Below, piece after piece: positions 27,834 through 36,887 of a stretch of 64,000 bases of DNA. Location: the NCBI RefSeq assembly GCF_013177735.1, contig NZ_WOEZ01000040.1, positions 104,463 to 168,462 of the forward strand, given 5' to 3'. Both the position numbers and the translations under genes were made by a program. The DNA is from Paraburkholderia elongata. GTDB taxonomy: Bacteria; Pseudomonadota; Gammaproteobacteria; Burkholderiales; Burkholderiaceae. The notes under the pieces were generated by a model. That model saw only the letters and a list, made by a program, of their open reading frames with translations. It was not told where the DNA came from and did not search any database. Within the stretch, counting starts at the first letter, position 1. Every line of letters begins with the position of its first letter.

Positions 27834-28850
27834 CTACTTGGCGCCAACGGCGGCGGCGAGCGCAGCGGCAATACGGGGCAGAGGCAGGATCGCGGCGGCG
27901 GCGTCGAGCGCCGCGGCCGCCTTCGGCATGCCGTACACGGCGCAGGTCGCCTCGTCCTGCGCAATCGTGTGGTAGCCCTTGGTGCGCATCGCCTTGAGTC
28001 CGATCGCGCCGTCGCGGCCCATGCCGGTCAGCAGCACGCCAATCGCGCGCGCCGGCCAGCGTGCCACAACGCTGTGAAAAAACACGTCGACGGAAGGCCG
28101 GTAGGGCGTTTCGGCTGGCACGTTCGTATAGCCGAGCACGTTAGGCAATTTCAGGTGCAGATGATCGTCGGTGGCGGCGAGCAGGACGACGCCTGCTTCC
28201 GGCCGGTCGCCTTCGCTGGCGATCCGCACCGGCAGCGCCGACTGCTGGTTCAGCCAGTCGGCCATGCCGGCGGCGAATGCCGCGTCGACATGCTGGACGA
28301 CGACGATCGCCGCCGGGAAATCCTTCGGCAAGCCGGCGAGCAGCGTGGCAAGTGCCGACGGGCCGCCCGCCGAAGCGCCGATCGCAACCAGCGGCGTGTC
28401 GCGATTCGTCGCGCTTCTGGGCTCCGCCGCTGCCGCGGCACCAGGCGCGTTGCGCTCCGCCACCAGCGCGGCGATGCTGTCGATCTTCGCGATCAGGGTG
28501 GCGATGCTCTTGTGCGCGTCCGCGCCGCTCAGGGAGGGCGTATCCACTGCATCGAGCGCGCCCGCGCCCATCGCTTCGTAGACGCGCCACGCGTTCGCGC
28601 CCACGTCGACGGTCACGATCAGGATCGCGCACGGCGCCTGCGCCATGATGCGGCGCGTGGCTTCAATGCCGTCGACGTTCGGCATCACGAGGTCCATCAG
28701 CACGATGTCGGGCCGCTGCGCGGTGCAGAAATCAACCGCTTGCTGGCCGTCCTGCGCGACCCACAGCACCTCGTAGTCGTGGCGCACCGCAAGCGCGCGG
28801 CGCAGTGCTTCGACGGCGAGGGGCAGGTCATTGACGATTCCGATTTTCAT
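27834..28850 (-). CDS. wspF: chemotaxis-like methylesterase WspF (CheB family)
   Basis: A 338-aa CheB homologue. The N-terminal receiver has its acceptor Asp in 'PDIVLMDLVMPNVDG'. The C-terminal methylesterase has the triad Ser ('IGASAGGPSAL'), His ('VVVQHVDAAF') and Asp ('LTGMGRDGAIGL'). It demethylates the WspA receptor and so turns the pathway down; loss of wspF in pseudomonads gives wrinkly colonies. It lies between wspE (17 bp) and wspR. Confidence 0.93.
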   Translation of the reverse strand: MKIGIVNDLPLAVEALRRALAVRHDYEVLWVAQDGQQAVDFCTAQRPDIVLMDLVMPNVDGIEATRRIMAQAPCAILIVTVDVGANAWRVYEAMGAGALDAVDTPSLSGADAHKSIATLIAKIDSIAALVAERNAPGAAAAAEPRSATNRDTPLVAIGASAGGPSALATLLAGLPKDFPAAIVVVQHVDAAFAAGMADWLNQQSALPVRIASEGDRPEAGVVLLAATDDHLHLKLPNVLGYTNVPAETPYRPSVDVFFHSVVARWPARAIGVLLTGMGRDGAIGLKAMRTKGYHTIAQDEATCAVYGMPKAAAALDAAAAILPLPRIAAALAAAVGAK

Positions 28851-28867
28851 CCGTTTTACCCGTGGGT

Positions 28868-31420
28868 TTAACCGTAAGCTTCGCCGATCAGATCGCGCAC
28901 TGCGTCGAGCAATGCTTCGTCATGGAAACTGCCTTTTGCCAGATAGTAATCCGCGCCCGCGTTCAGGCCGGCGCGGCGGTCTTCTTCACGATCCTTGTAC
29001 GAGACGATCATCACCGGCAGCGTCTGCAGTTGCGGATCGCGTTTGATGAGCGTGACGAGTTCGATGCCGTCCATGCGCGGCATGTCGATGTCGGTAATCA
29101 CGAGGTCGAAGCGCTCGCCGCGCACCGCGTTCCAGCCGTCCATGCCGTCGACGGCGATCGTCACGTCGTAGCCGCGCGTAGCCAGCAGCTTGCGTTCGAG
29201 TTCGCGCACGGTGAGCGAATCGTCGACCACCAGCACGCGCCGCGTGACGCGCCGGGCGGCGAGGGCCGTGCCGTGCTGCGTGTGTTTCAGATCGCCGCCC
29301 GCAACAAGCCTTTCGACCGAGCGCAGCCAGTCGTCGACATCCGCGATCAACACCGGGTCGCCGTTTTCCATCAAGGCGCCCGCGGTGATGTTCCTGATCT
29401 TGCCGAGGCGCGGGTCGAGCGGCTGCACCACCAGCATCCGCTCGCCGAGAAAACGACCGACCACCACGCCGTAGGTTTCTTCGCCGTCGCCGATCACGAT
29501 CATGCTGACGGTGTCGGCTTCGTTGGCGGGCGGCGCGGTGTCGAGAATCTGATGCGCGGTGACGACGCCGATGCGGCGGCCGTCGAAGGCGATGTGCTGA
29601 TGGCCTTCGAGCAATTCGATCTCCGCGCGGCTCACGTGCAGCGTGCGGTTCACATGCGCGAGCGGCACGGCGTACGGCTCGCCCGCGACTTCGACGAGCA
29701 GGCTGCGGATCACCGAGAGCGTGAGCGGCAACTGCAACTGCACGCGCGTGCCGAGGCCGGGTTCGTGCGTGATGCGCACCGTGCCACGCACGCGCTTGAC
29801 GACGTCGTACACGGCGTCGAGTCCGACGCCGCGGCCCGAGACCTCGGTGACCTGATCGCGCAGCGAGAAGCCGGGCAGGAACAGGAATTCGAGCAGTTCG
29901 GTCTCGGACAGGCGCGCGGCCGTTTCAGCGCTCGCCAGTTTTTTGCGGACAATCGAGGCGCGCAATGCGTCGACGTCGATGCCCGCGCCGTCGTCGGTGA
30001 CGGTGATGAGCAGCGCGCCGGCGGTGTGGCGCGCGTCGAGCGTGAGCGTGCCTTCTTCGGGCTTGCCGTGCGCGAGACGCACCGCCGGCGTTTCGATGCC
30101 GTGGTCGATCGCATTGCGCAGCATGTGGCCGAGCGGCGCTTCGAGAAGATCGAGGATGTCGCGGTCCACCTGAGTCGATTCGCCGACCAGTTGCCAGCGC
30201 ACCTTCTTGCCAAGCGAACGCGCGACGTCGCGCACCATGCGCGCGAGACCGCTGGTGCCGTCGCCGAAGGGGCGCATCCGGCATTGCAGCGCGGCGTCGT
30301 AGAGCTGCTGCGACAGATGCGTCGAGCGGCGGTCGAAGCTCTCCAGATCGGCCAGACGCTCGGCGAGCAGATGCTGCGACTCCGCTGTGAGGCGGCGCAA
30401 TTCTTCGAGCGCGGCGTGCGCGCGCGGGTCGAGCTTCAGGTCGGCGAGCGTTTCGTGCAACTGATCCAGCGCACGCGAGCCGTCGCGTTGGACGCGCTTG
30501 ACGCGCAGCATCGATTGCGCGAAGGGTTTGAGCCAGCGCGATTCGACCAGCGATTCGCCGGATAAGGAGAGCAGCCGGTCGAGGTTGTCGGCGCGTACGC
30601 GCAGCATGCGGCCGGGGTCTGTGGCTGGGAGGCTTGCTTCGTTCGAGGTGGATGCGGTTGCGGCGGTGGATGCAGGGGCGCTTGCAGAGTCGGACTCGGT
30701 CGCGGCAGCGGACGCTGAGGCACTTGCAGGAGCAGACGGGGTTGAAGAGGCGGACGCTGAGGCGCTTGCAGGAGCAGACTCGGCCGCGGAGGCACTTGCG
30801 GCCGTGCTGACTGATGCGGTTGATGCAGGCGTCGCTTCGGCGCGCAGGGCATTGGCTAGCAAATTGAATGCGGCGTCAGCGTCGTGATCAGCGCTGGTCG
30901 ATGCGGTTTGCGGTTCGATGGCTACGCTGGATGCAGACGCAGACGTATATCCGGCGATGCGAGCAGGACTCGCAGCAGGCGCAGAGGCAGCCGGCGGCAC
31001 AGCATCTCGCCGCATCGCCGCGCCATGCGGCACAACACCCGCCATACGTGCTTGCAACGACGCCACACACACGCTAACCGCATCACGCGCCGACTCGTCC
31101 TCGTCATTGCCGATGCGCGCAACGATATCGACACCACGCAGCAACTCATCAATCCAGGCGGCATCGAGCAACGCGCGCCCTTCCTGCGCCGCGACGAAAC
31201 AATCTTCCATCGCGTGCGCGAGTTCGACACCAACCTGCACGCCAACGATACGCGCCGCGCCCTTCAGCGAATGAGCCGCGCGCATGCAGGCTTCGAGCGC
31301 GGTGGCATCGCGCGGCGTACGGTCGAGGGCGAGCAGGCCGTCGTTGAGCACGCGTGCCTGGGTCCGCGCTTCTTCGCGGAAGAGATCGATCAGCGACGGG
31401 CGGCGCGGGTCGTCCGTCAT
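28868..31420 (-). CDS. wspE: hybrid CheA-type histidine kinase WspE
   Basis: An 850-aa protein. The N-terminal HPt domain has the phospho-His at residue 50 ('RAAHSLKGAARIV'). A long linker and dimerisation region precede a CheA-type ATPase ('LRNAIDHGIETPAVR', 'DDGAGIDVDALR', 'GRGVGLDAVYDVV'), a CheW-like domain and a C-terminal receiver ('LVITDIDMPRMDG'). It phosphorylates WspR and WspF. The linker (DNA about 30610-30850) is almost pure Ala/Ser/Thr/Pro made by imperfect short repeats. The ATG overlaps the wspD stop by 4 bp. Confidence 0.94.
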   Translation of the reverse strand: MTDDPRRPSLIDLFREEARTQARVLNDGLLALDRTPRDATALEACMRAAHSLKGAARIVGVQVGVELAHAMEDCFVAAQEGRALLDAAWIDELLRGVDIVARIGNDEDESARDAVSVCVASLQARMAGVVPHGAAMRRDAVPPAASAPAASPARIAGYTSASASSVAIEPQTASTSADHDADAAFNLLANALRAEATPASTASVSTAASASAAESAPASASASASSTPSAPASASASAAATESDSASAPASTAATASTSNEASLPATDPGRMLRVRADNLDRLLSLSGESLVESRWLKPFAQSMLRVKRVQRDGSRALDQLHETLADLKLDPRAHAALEELRRLTAESQHLLAERLADLESFDRRSTHLSQQLYDAALQCRMRPFGDGTSGLARMVRDVARSLGKKVRWQLVGESTQVDRDILDLLEAPLGHMLRNAIDHGIETPAVRLAHGKPEEGTLTLDARHTAGALLITVTDDGAGIDVDALRASIVRKKLASAETAARLSETELLEFLFLPGFSLRDQVTEVSGRGVGLDAVYDVVKRVRGTVRITHEPGLGTRVQLQLPLTLSVIRSLLVEVAGEPYAVPLAHVNRTLHVSRAEIELLEGHQHIAFDGRRIGVVTAHQILDTAPPANEADTVSMIVIGDGEETYGVVVGRFLGERMLVVQPLDPRLGKIRNITAGALMENGDPVLIADVDDWLRSVERLVAGGDLKHTQHGTALAARRVTRRVLVVDDSLTVRELERKLLATRGYDVTIAVDGMDGWNAVRGERFDLVITDIDMPRMDGIELVTLIKRDPQLQTLPVMIVSYKDREEDRRAGLNAGADYYLAKGSFHDEALLDAVRDLIGEAYG

Positions 31421-32100
31421 CCGAGACTCCGGTTCAAAGTGTCGAACAATGCATCGGCATCAAGCAGCCCGACCGTCATGCCGCGCCACGGGGCCACGGC
31501 ACGCGTATGCGCAGCGGCGGCTTGCGAGAGCGTTGCGGGCGGTGGACAAAAGTTAGACACCGCGATCCGATGCACGCCGTCGACCTGATCGACCGGCAAC
31601 ACCGCGTGCTCTTCGGCGCGTGAGACCACCAGCAAACGTGGCAGATCGTGACGCGCTTTGTCGTCGCCCGCGGTGGTGTCGGCCTCGAAACCCAGCAGAA
31701 GCGCGAGCGACAGGCACACCAGCAAGTCGCCCTGTACATTCACCACGCCCAGCACCGCGCGATGCTGCCGGTGCGGCAACGTATGAATCGGCCGCGTCTG
31801 CACGATGCGCTTGAAGATCGGCGTGGGCAGCGCGAGCCATTCGCCGCCGATGCGGAAAATGAGGAACGACTCACTCGCACCTTGCGGATCGTGTCGTTGC
31901 TGTAGCGCCGGCGTGCCGGCGTCATGCAGCGAGAGATCCACGAGCGGAATCGGCCGCTCCAGCAACTTGGCCGCGGCCGCTTCGAACACGGGGCAATTCA
32001 GACAGCGCACATATTCGACCAGCCGCTCGCACGACGAATCGCCGCGCACGCCGATGCGGTTCCAGCAATCGTCGAAGGTGACCGTGCGGTCGTCAACCAC
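31417..32100 (-). CDS. wspD: CheW-like coupling protein WspD
   Basis: A 227-aa adaptor. The middle and C-terminal part is a CheW domain ('FLIFRIGGEWLALPTPIFKRIVQTRPIHTLPHR', 'LGVVNVQGDLLVCLSL'). The N-terminal extension with cysteines ('CNRIGVRGDSSCERLVEYVRCLNCPVFE') is typical of WspD. It connects the receptor WspA to the kinase WspE. It overlaps wspC by 8 bp and wspE by 4 bp. Confidence 0.9.
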   Translation of the reverse strand: MVDDRTVTFDDCWNRIGVRGDSSCERLVEYVRCLNCPVFEAAAAKLLERPIPLVDLSLHDAGTPALQQRHDPQGASESFLIFRIGGEWLALPTPIFKRIVQTRPIHTLPHRQHRAVLGVVNVQGDLLVCLSLALLLGFEADTTAGDDKARHDLPRLLVVSRAEEHAVLPVDQVDGVHRIAVSNFCPPPATLSQAAAAHTRAVAPWRGMTVGLLDADALFDTLNRSLG

Positions 32101-33565
32101 GTTGCGCTCCCTGTGCGCGCGACGCGCGTTGCATCAACAGACGCGCGCCGTTGCGATCGCCTTCGAGTTCGAGCAGCGTCGCCAGATGCGCGAGCGCTTC
32201 GGCGTGCTGCGGGTCGAGATAGAGCGCCTTGCGATACTGGCCGCGCGCGAGGTTCGTATCGCCGCTGGCATCGGCCAGCACACCGAGCAGGTAGAACGCC
32301 TCGGCGTGAGGTGCGTGCTGTTCCAGATAGACGTTGATCGCGTTCGCGGCTTCCGTCAGACGGCCCGCGTCGGCCAGCGCGTGCGCGGCTTGCAGTGTGT
32401 CGCGGGCTGCGTTGGTCGGCGAGGTGATCTGCGGCTGCGTTGGATCGTGCGATTGCGACGTGGCCTTCAACGGGTTGACCATGCGTTCCGACATGCCGTT
32501 AGGCGGCGTGTGTTGCAGCATATCGTTCAGTTTCGCGTGCTGCGGCGTACCGTTGAAAAACGTACGCGGCGAGCCAGTGCTGAACGGTGTGCGCGCAACC
32601 GAATCGGGCCACGCGAAAGGCTCTGCAGAGAACACTTGCAGAGGCGCGAGCGTGGGCACTGGCGAATGCGTCATCGCGAGTGCCGCAGCGGTGGCGAGCG
32701 GCGCGGTGTGCCAGCCGTTGAGCTGCACTTCAGCGGGCGCAGGGCGGTGGAACGCGAACGCCAATGGAATCTTCGCCGACTGCATGCCATGACGCATCAA
32801 CAGCCCGGTTTCCGCAGGACCGACGAACAGCGTGCCGTTTTCGGCCAGCACGTCGTTGAGCGCATGCAAGGCCGTTTGTTGTGCGTCGCGGTTGAAATAA
32901 ATCAGAACGTTGCGGCAGAACACGAAGTCGTAGACGCCGAGCGCCGTTGCATCGAGTTGCATCAGGTTGGCGTGCGAGAACCGGACCGTGTCGACGATGC
33001 GCGGCGCGAGACGCCAGCCGTCTTCGGTGCGCGTGAAGTGGGCGTCGCGAAACGGGAACGCATTGCCGCGAAACGAGTTGCGGCTGTACACGGCGCGCTG
33101 CGCGACGGCCAGCGAGCGCTCGCTGATATCCATTGCGTCGATGCGCATGTGCGCGGTGTCGATGCCGGCATCGAGCAGCGTCATCGCGATCGTGTACGGC
33201 TCTTCGCCGGTCGAGCAGGGCAGGCTCAGAATCCGCAGTGGCAGCGCGGTGCCGCGCTCGTCAAGGCGTTCGTGCGCGAGGCGCGCGAGCGCTTTGAACG
33301 CGTCGGCGTCGCGGTAAAACCAGGTCTCCGGCACCACTACCGTTTCCACCAGCGCCTGCACCATGGCGGGCGACGCTTGCGCGGCTTCCCAGTAGTCGGC
33401 AAGGGTGGCGTCGGCGTGACCGTCCGCGCACCAGGCGGCGGCGCGCTGATCAACCGCGCGTTCGATCGCGCTATGACCGAGCGACGCCGCATCGAGCCCG
33501 ATGGTTCGATGCAACAGATCGGTGAAGCGTCGATAGAGCGGCGCGTTGTCGTGGTGCGCGTTCAT
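32093..33565 (-). CDS. wspC: CheR-type methyltransferase with TPR, WspC
   Basis: A 490-aa protein. The N-terminal CheR domain has the SAM-binding 'LSLPCSTGEEPYTIAM' and 'FCRNVLIYFNRDAQQ', preceded by 'VVPETWFYRD'. After a Pro/Thr-rich spacer the C-terminus has tetratricopeptide repeats ('AEAFYLLGVLADASGDTNLARGQYRKALYLDPQHAEALAHLATL'). It methylates the receptor WspA, opposing WspF. The ATG at 33565 overlaps the wspB stop by 4 bp, which fixes the start. Confidence 0.93.
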   Translation of the reverse strand: MNAHHDNAPLYRRFTDLLHRTIGLDAASLGHSAIERAVDQRAAAWCADGHADATLADYWEAAQASPAMVQALVETVVVPETWFYRDADAFKALARLAHERLDERGTALPLRILSLPCSTGEEPYTIAMTLLDAGIDTAHMRIDAMDISERSLAVAQRAVYSRNSFRGNAFPFRDAHFTRTEDGWRLAPRIVDTVRFSHANLMQLDATALGVYDFVFCRNVLIYFNRDAQQTALHALNDVLAENGTLFVGPAETGLLMRHGMQSAKIPLAFAFHRPAPAEVQLNGWHTAPLATAAALAMTHSPVPTLAPLQVFSAEPFAWPDSVARTPFSTGSPRTFFNGTPQHAKLNDMLQHTPPNGMSERMVNPLKATSQSHDPTQPQITSPTNAARDTLQAAHALADAGRLTEAANAINVYLEQHAPHAEAFYLLGVLADASGDTNLARGQYRKALYLDPQHAEALAHLATLLELEGDRNGARLLMQRASRAQGAQRG

Positions 33566-34026
33566 GCGTGCACCTCGGGAAACAGCAGGGCTTTGACATC
33601 GTCGGGCAGCAGATGCTCGACGCGAATCCATTGCACCAGACCGCCTGCTTCGCTCGCGACCGGGCCCAAATAGCGCGCGTGCGGCATGTCGATGCCCGCA
33701 TCATGAAACGCGTCGGCGGCGAGGCGGATGGTGCGTGTTGCGCCTTCGAGCAGCAGCGCGAGCAAGCGTACCGTGCCCGCATGCGGATAGCGCACGAGCA
33801 CGACGCGCGTCGACATCAACTGCGCAGCGGGCCGGCCGAGCGCGAGCGCCGGCAGATCGATCACCGGCAGCGGCGCGCCTTCGTGATCGAGCACACCCGC
33901 GACCCACGACGGCGCGCCGGGGATCGTCTTCGGCGGCGACTGCGGCGTGAGCGGCATCAGACGCTCCACCTGCGTCGCGTCGATCACGTAGCGTTCGCTA
34001 TCGAGCGTGAAGAGGATGAAGAGCAT
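33562..34026 (-). CDS. wspB: CheW-like coupling protein WspB
   Basis: A 154-aa CheW-domain protein ('FTLDSERYVIDATQVERLMPL', 'WVAGVLDHEGAPLPVIDLPALALG'). It helps assemble the WspA receptor-kinase array. It starts at ATG 34026, 82 bp after wspA, and its end overlaps wspC by 4 bp. Confidence 0.9.
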   Translation of the reverse strand: MLFILFTLDSERYVIDATQVERLMPLTPQSPPKTIPGAPSWVAGVLDHEGAPLPVIDLPALALGRPAAQLMSTRVVLVRYPHAGTVRLLALLLEGATRTIRLAADAFHDAGIDMPHARYLGPVASEAGGLVQWIRVEHLLPDDVKALLFPEVHA

Positions 34027-34108
34027 CGGTATGGGCTTTGGCTGGGATCGGGTGGCGTGGGGGTGGTTTGCTTCAGCGTGCGTGCCTGAACGAGCCCGCC
34101 GCGGCGCG

Positions 34109-35734
34109 TCAGGCCACCACCTTAAAGCGCGATACGCCGGTGCGCAGACTATTGGCGACGTGGGTCAGATCGTCGATGGCCTGGGTCGACTGGCGCAGCG
34201 ATTCCGCCGTCTGCTGCGCGGCCTCCGAGAGCTGCGTCAGTGCCTGGGTAATCTGCTCGGCGCCGGTGGCTTGCGTCTGCATGCCTTCGTTGACCATCGA
34301 GAAGCGCGGCGCGAGCGCCTGCACCTGCTGGATGATCTGCGTGAGATGGCCGCCCACGTTCTGCACGTCGAGCATGCCGCGCCGTACTTCTTCGGAGAAC
34401 TTATCCATGCCCATCACGCCCGCAGCGACCGCCGACTGGATCTCCTTGACCATCTGTTCGATGTCGTAGGTCGCCACGGCGGTTTGGTCCGCGAGGCGGC
34501 GAATCTCGGTTGCCACGACCGCGAAGCCGCGGCCGTATTCGCCGGCTTTTTCCGCTTCGATCGCCGCGTTCAGCGAGAGCAGGTTGGTCTGATCCGCGAC
34601 CTTGGTGATGGTGGCGACGACCTGGTTGATGTTGCTGGCTTTCTCGTTGAGGATCGCGAGCTTCGCGTTGACCGACCCGGCCGCTTCCATCACGAGGCGC
34701 ATGGTCTCTTCCATGCGGGCGAGACCGGCGTGGCCGGTGCCCGCGAGTGCCGCCGACTGGCCGGCCACTTCGGAGACTTCGTTCATGGTGCGCAGCAGAT
34801 CGCGCGAGGTCGCGAAGATTTCGCGCGATGTGGCGCCGATTTCGGTGGTCGTCGCCGCGGTTTCGTTCGCGGTGGCTTGCTGTTCGCGCGACGTTGCGGC
34901 GATTTCCGTCACCGACGTGGTGACCTGGACTGCCGACTTCTGCGCCTGGCCGACCAGCGCGGTGAGCTCGTCGGTCATGCGGTTAAAGCCGGCTTCGAGC
35001 GCACCGATTTCATCCGCGCGGTTCAGTTGCAGACGTTGCGTGAGGTCGCCCGTGCGCATTACGTCGACGACTTGCAGCACCTTCGCCATCGGCGTGGTGA
35101 CTGCGCGCAGCAGCCAGTAACCCGCCAGTACGGCGGCGACGACGGTGATCAGCAGTGTCGCGAGCAGCACGATACGGGTCGTCTCGACCGAGCTGCGGAT
35201 GCTTTCGGCGGATTGGTCGGCGTAAGTCTTGTTGTTGTCGACCAGCTTGCGCAACGAGAGGCGGCCCGTTTCCCAGATCGGCGTGAGCTGCGCGTTGGAG
35301 ATACGGACGGCGCCCTCTTTCGAACCCGGCAGGACGTTCAACAGCGATGCCTGGATTGGCAGGTACTGTGCGTGTTGTTGGCGAAAATCGTTGAAGAGCT
35401 CACGATCGTCCTCGCGGAAGATGGTCCCGCCGTAGTCGTTAAGGAGCTTCTGGAGCGTCTGCTGGGTCTCTTGCAAACGGGCGGTGTCGCGCTTGACGGA
35501 ATCCGGGTCCTCATCGACATAGATGAGACGCTGCGTGACGGTGTAGTTCTCGAACCAGGCCGAGCGCATTGCGGTCGCGTAGTAGAGGCCGGGCATCGAG
35601 TCCTGCTGCTGGCTCTTCGCGTCGCGGTCGATGCCGCCGAGTTGCTCGAAAGTGACGATTGCCATTGCCAGCATCACGATCAGCACGATCCCGAAGCTGC
35701 ACAGAATCCGTTGCCGGATGGTCCATTGTTTCAC
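34109..35734 (-). CDS. wspA: methyl-accepting receptor WspA
   Basis: About 541 aa. The N-terminal helix ('RILCSFGIVLIVMLAMAIV') and a second helix ('VLLATLLITVVAAVLAGYWLL') bracket a periplasmic sensor domain of about 150 residues. HAMP ('AVTTPMAKVLQVVDVMRTGDLTQRL') and a methyl-accepting domain with hairpin tip 'ITKVADQTNLLSLNAAIEAEKAGEYGRGFAVVA' follow. It senses surface contact or envelope stress. Start: GTG at 35734 is 7 bp after AAGGGG; a GTG two codons earlier is too close. First gene of the seven-gene wsp operon. Confidence 0.93.
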   Translation of the reverse strand: MKQWTIRQRILCSFGIVLIVMLAMAIVTFEQLGGIDRDAKSQQQDSMPGLYYATAMRSAWFENYTVTQRLIYVDEDPDSVKRDTARLQETQQTLQKLLNDYGGTIFREDDRELFNDFRQQHAQYLPIQASLLNVLPGSKEGAVRISNAQLTPIWETGRLSLRKLVDNNKTYADQSAESIRSSVETTRIVLLATLLITVVAAVLAGYWLLRAVTTPMAKVLQVVDVMRTGDLTQRLQLNRADEIGALEAGFNRMTDELTALVGQAQKSAVQVTTSVTEIAATSREQQATANETAATTTEIGATSREIFATSRDLLRTMNEVSEVAGQSAALAGTGHAGLARMEETMRLVMEAAGSVNAKLAILNEKASNINQVVATITKVADQTNLLSLNAAIEAEKAGEYGRGFAVVATEIRRLADQTAVATYDIEQMVKEIQSAVAAGVMGMDKFSEEVRRGMLDVQNVGGHLTQIIQQVQALAPRFSMVNEGMQTQATGAEQITQALTQLSEAAQQTAESLRQSTQAIDDLTHVANSLRTGVSRFKVVA

Positions 35735-36006
35735 GCGCACGCCCCTTAACTTTTTGGCTTGGTCTCGACGTCCGATGTCGACTTGTTGGTCTCGGGGTCG
35801 AAGGATCGGAAAGCTTTGCGGGTCGTCGGATTTGTCCGACGGGTCATGCGGCGAATTTTACATTGATCGTGGGAATGGATGGCGGTCGGCGTGGCACCTG
35901 TTCACACCTTGGCGTTACGCCCGTAATGCCCGGTTACCAACTGCAGCATCTATTTCCGCGCGTGCCCTACACAATCTGTTCCATGCCTGAACGGCGGGAG
36001 CGAAAC

Positions 36007-36336
36007 ATGAAAAAGATTGCGGTGGCGTTGTTGGTGGTTGGGAGCCTGAGCGTGGCGGGTCAGGCGTCGGCTCATGGCGATGGCGGCGACGTGGTCGGTG
36101 CGCTGATCGGCGGCGCTTTGCTGGGCGCGGTGGTGACGTCCGTGTTGAATCCGGCGCCGGTGGTCGCTTACCAGCAGCCGGTCTATGCGCAGCCGGTGTA
36201 TCAGCAGGCGCCCGTGTATGCGGGGCCGCCGCCGGGATACTGCTATGACCAGTACCAGCGTGCGTATGTCGCGTGCGGTGCGCCGCCGCCCGCCCAATAT
36301 GATGGGTACCCGCAGCAGCCTCAACCGGGCTGGTAA
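36007..36336 (+). CDS. small secreted Tyr/Pro/Gln-rich protein
   Basis: A 109-aa protein. A signal peptide ('MKKIAVALLVVGSLSVAGQASA') is followed by a Gly-rich hydrophobic stretch ('VVGALIGGALLGAVVTSVL') and then repeats of the type YQQPVYAQPVYQQAPVYAGPPPG. Two cysteines lie in the tail. Such proteins are common in Burkholderia as envelope-associated hypotheticals; no function is assigned. GGGAG precedes the ATG at 36007. Confidence 0.8.
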   Translation: MKKIAVALLVVGSLSVAGQASAHGDGGDVVGALIGGALLGAVVTSVLNPAPVVAYQQPVYAQPVYQQAPVYAGPPPGYCYDQYQRAYVACGAPPPAQYDGYPQQPQPGW

Positions 36337-36381
36337 ATGAAATGCGCGGGCGCGCGCAGTCTCGATGTTCGCGCGCACCAG

Positions 36382-36413
36382 AGAAAAAGGCCGTCGCACG
36401 CTGCGACGGCCTT
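36382..36413 (-). terminator. terminator between convergent small genes
   Basis: A perfect 12-bp stem (AAGGCCGTCGCA 36387-36398 with 36402-36413) and a 3-nt loop. On the minus strand five T follow. It mainly serves the leftward gene 36434-36595. Confidence 0.8.
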
Positions 36414-36433
36414 GTCTTGTTGGGTGTCTCTAC

Positions 36434-36595
36434 TCAGTGCTTGTGATGCAGCCACTCCGCATAGTGCGTGTCGAGCCAGCGCTCGAGGCGCTCCGGCTTC
36501 GTCTTTTCGCGATAGTGGGACGCGGCCCAGATAGCTACGCCGACGACCAGCATCACCAAAGGTCCCAACAAATAAGCCATCAACGATTCAGACAT
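36434..36595 (-). CDS. small single-span membrane protein
   Basis: A 53-aa protein. Residues about 5-27 ('LMAYLLGPLVMLVVGVAIWAAS') form a membrane helix. The rest is basic and His-rich at the end ('WLDTHYAEWLHHKH'). GGAGG lies 5 bp before the ATG at 36595, so an in-frame start further upstream is not needed. No named family is recognised. Confidence 0.65.
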   Translation of the reverse strand: MSESLMAYLLGPLVMLVVGVAIWAASHYREKTKPERLERWLDTHYAEWLHHKH

Positions 36596-36797
36596 GGGAG
36601 CCTCCGTCCCGGCTTGCATCCATGCTTCAGTTTAGACGATGAACGGCGGGAAAAAAGGACGTCGTGATGGGTTGGGTGCCAGCGCGGCGGGATTGACGTG
36701 AATGGGCTGATGGGGCGCGATGCAGGGCGATTGAGAACCTAGTGAACAAGATATTTTTCTTTGTTCAGACGGGTGCTTGCGGATGATGTTTATTTAA

Positions 36798-36807
36798 CTG
36801 TGTACCA
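36798..36807. repeat. 10-bp direct repeat left of the integrase
   Basis: CTGTGTACCA occurs here and again at 38152-38161, bracketing the integrase gene. It could be an attachment-core remnant; at 10 bp, chance is not excluded. Confidence 0.35.
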
Positions 36808-36887
36808 TCAAGCGTGTCGTTGGCAAAGGGTCAGGTGAGCCGCGGCAACCGGTCTGACACCTGCCGCGTTTGCCATACCTGCCGCAC

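Noticed and set aside
28862..30565. A 567-codon plus-strand frame opposite wspE
   Set aside because: Shadow of the kinase gene, typical His/Arg/Val-rich antisense composition.
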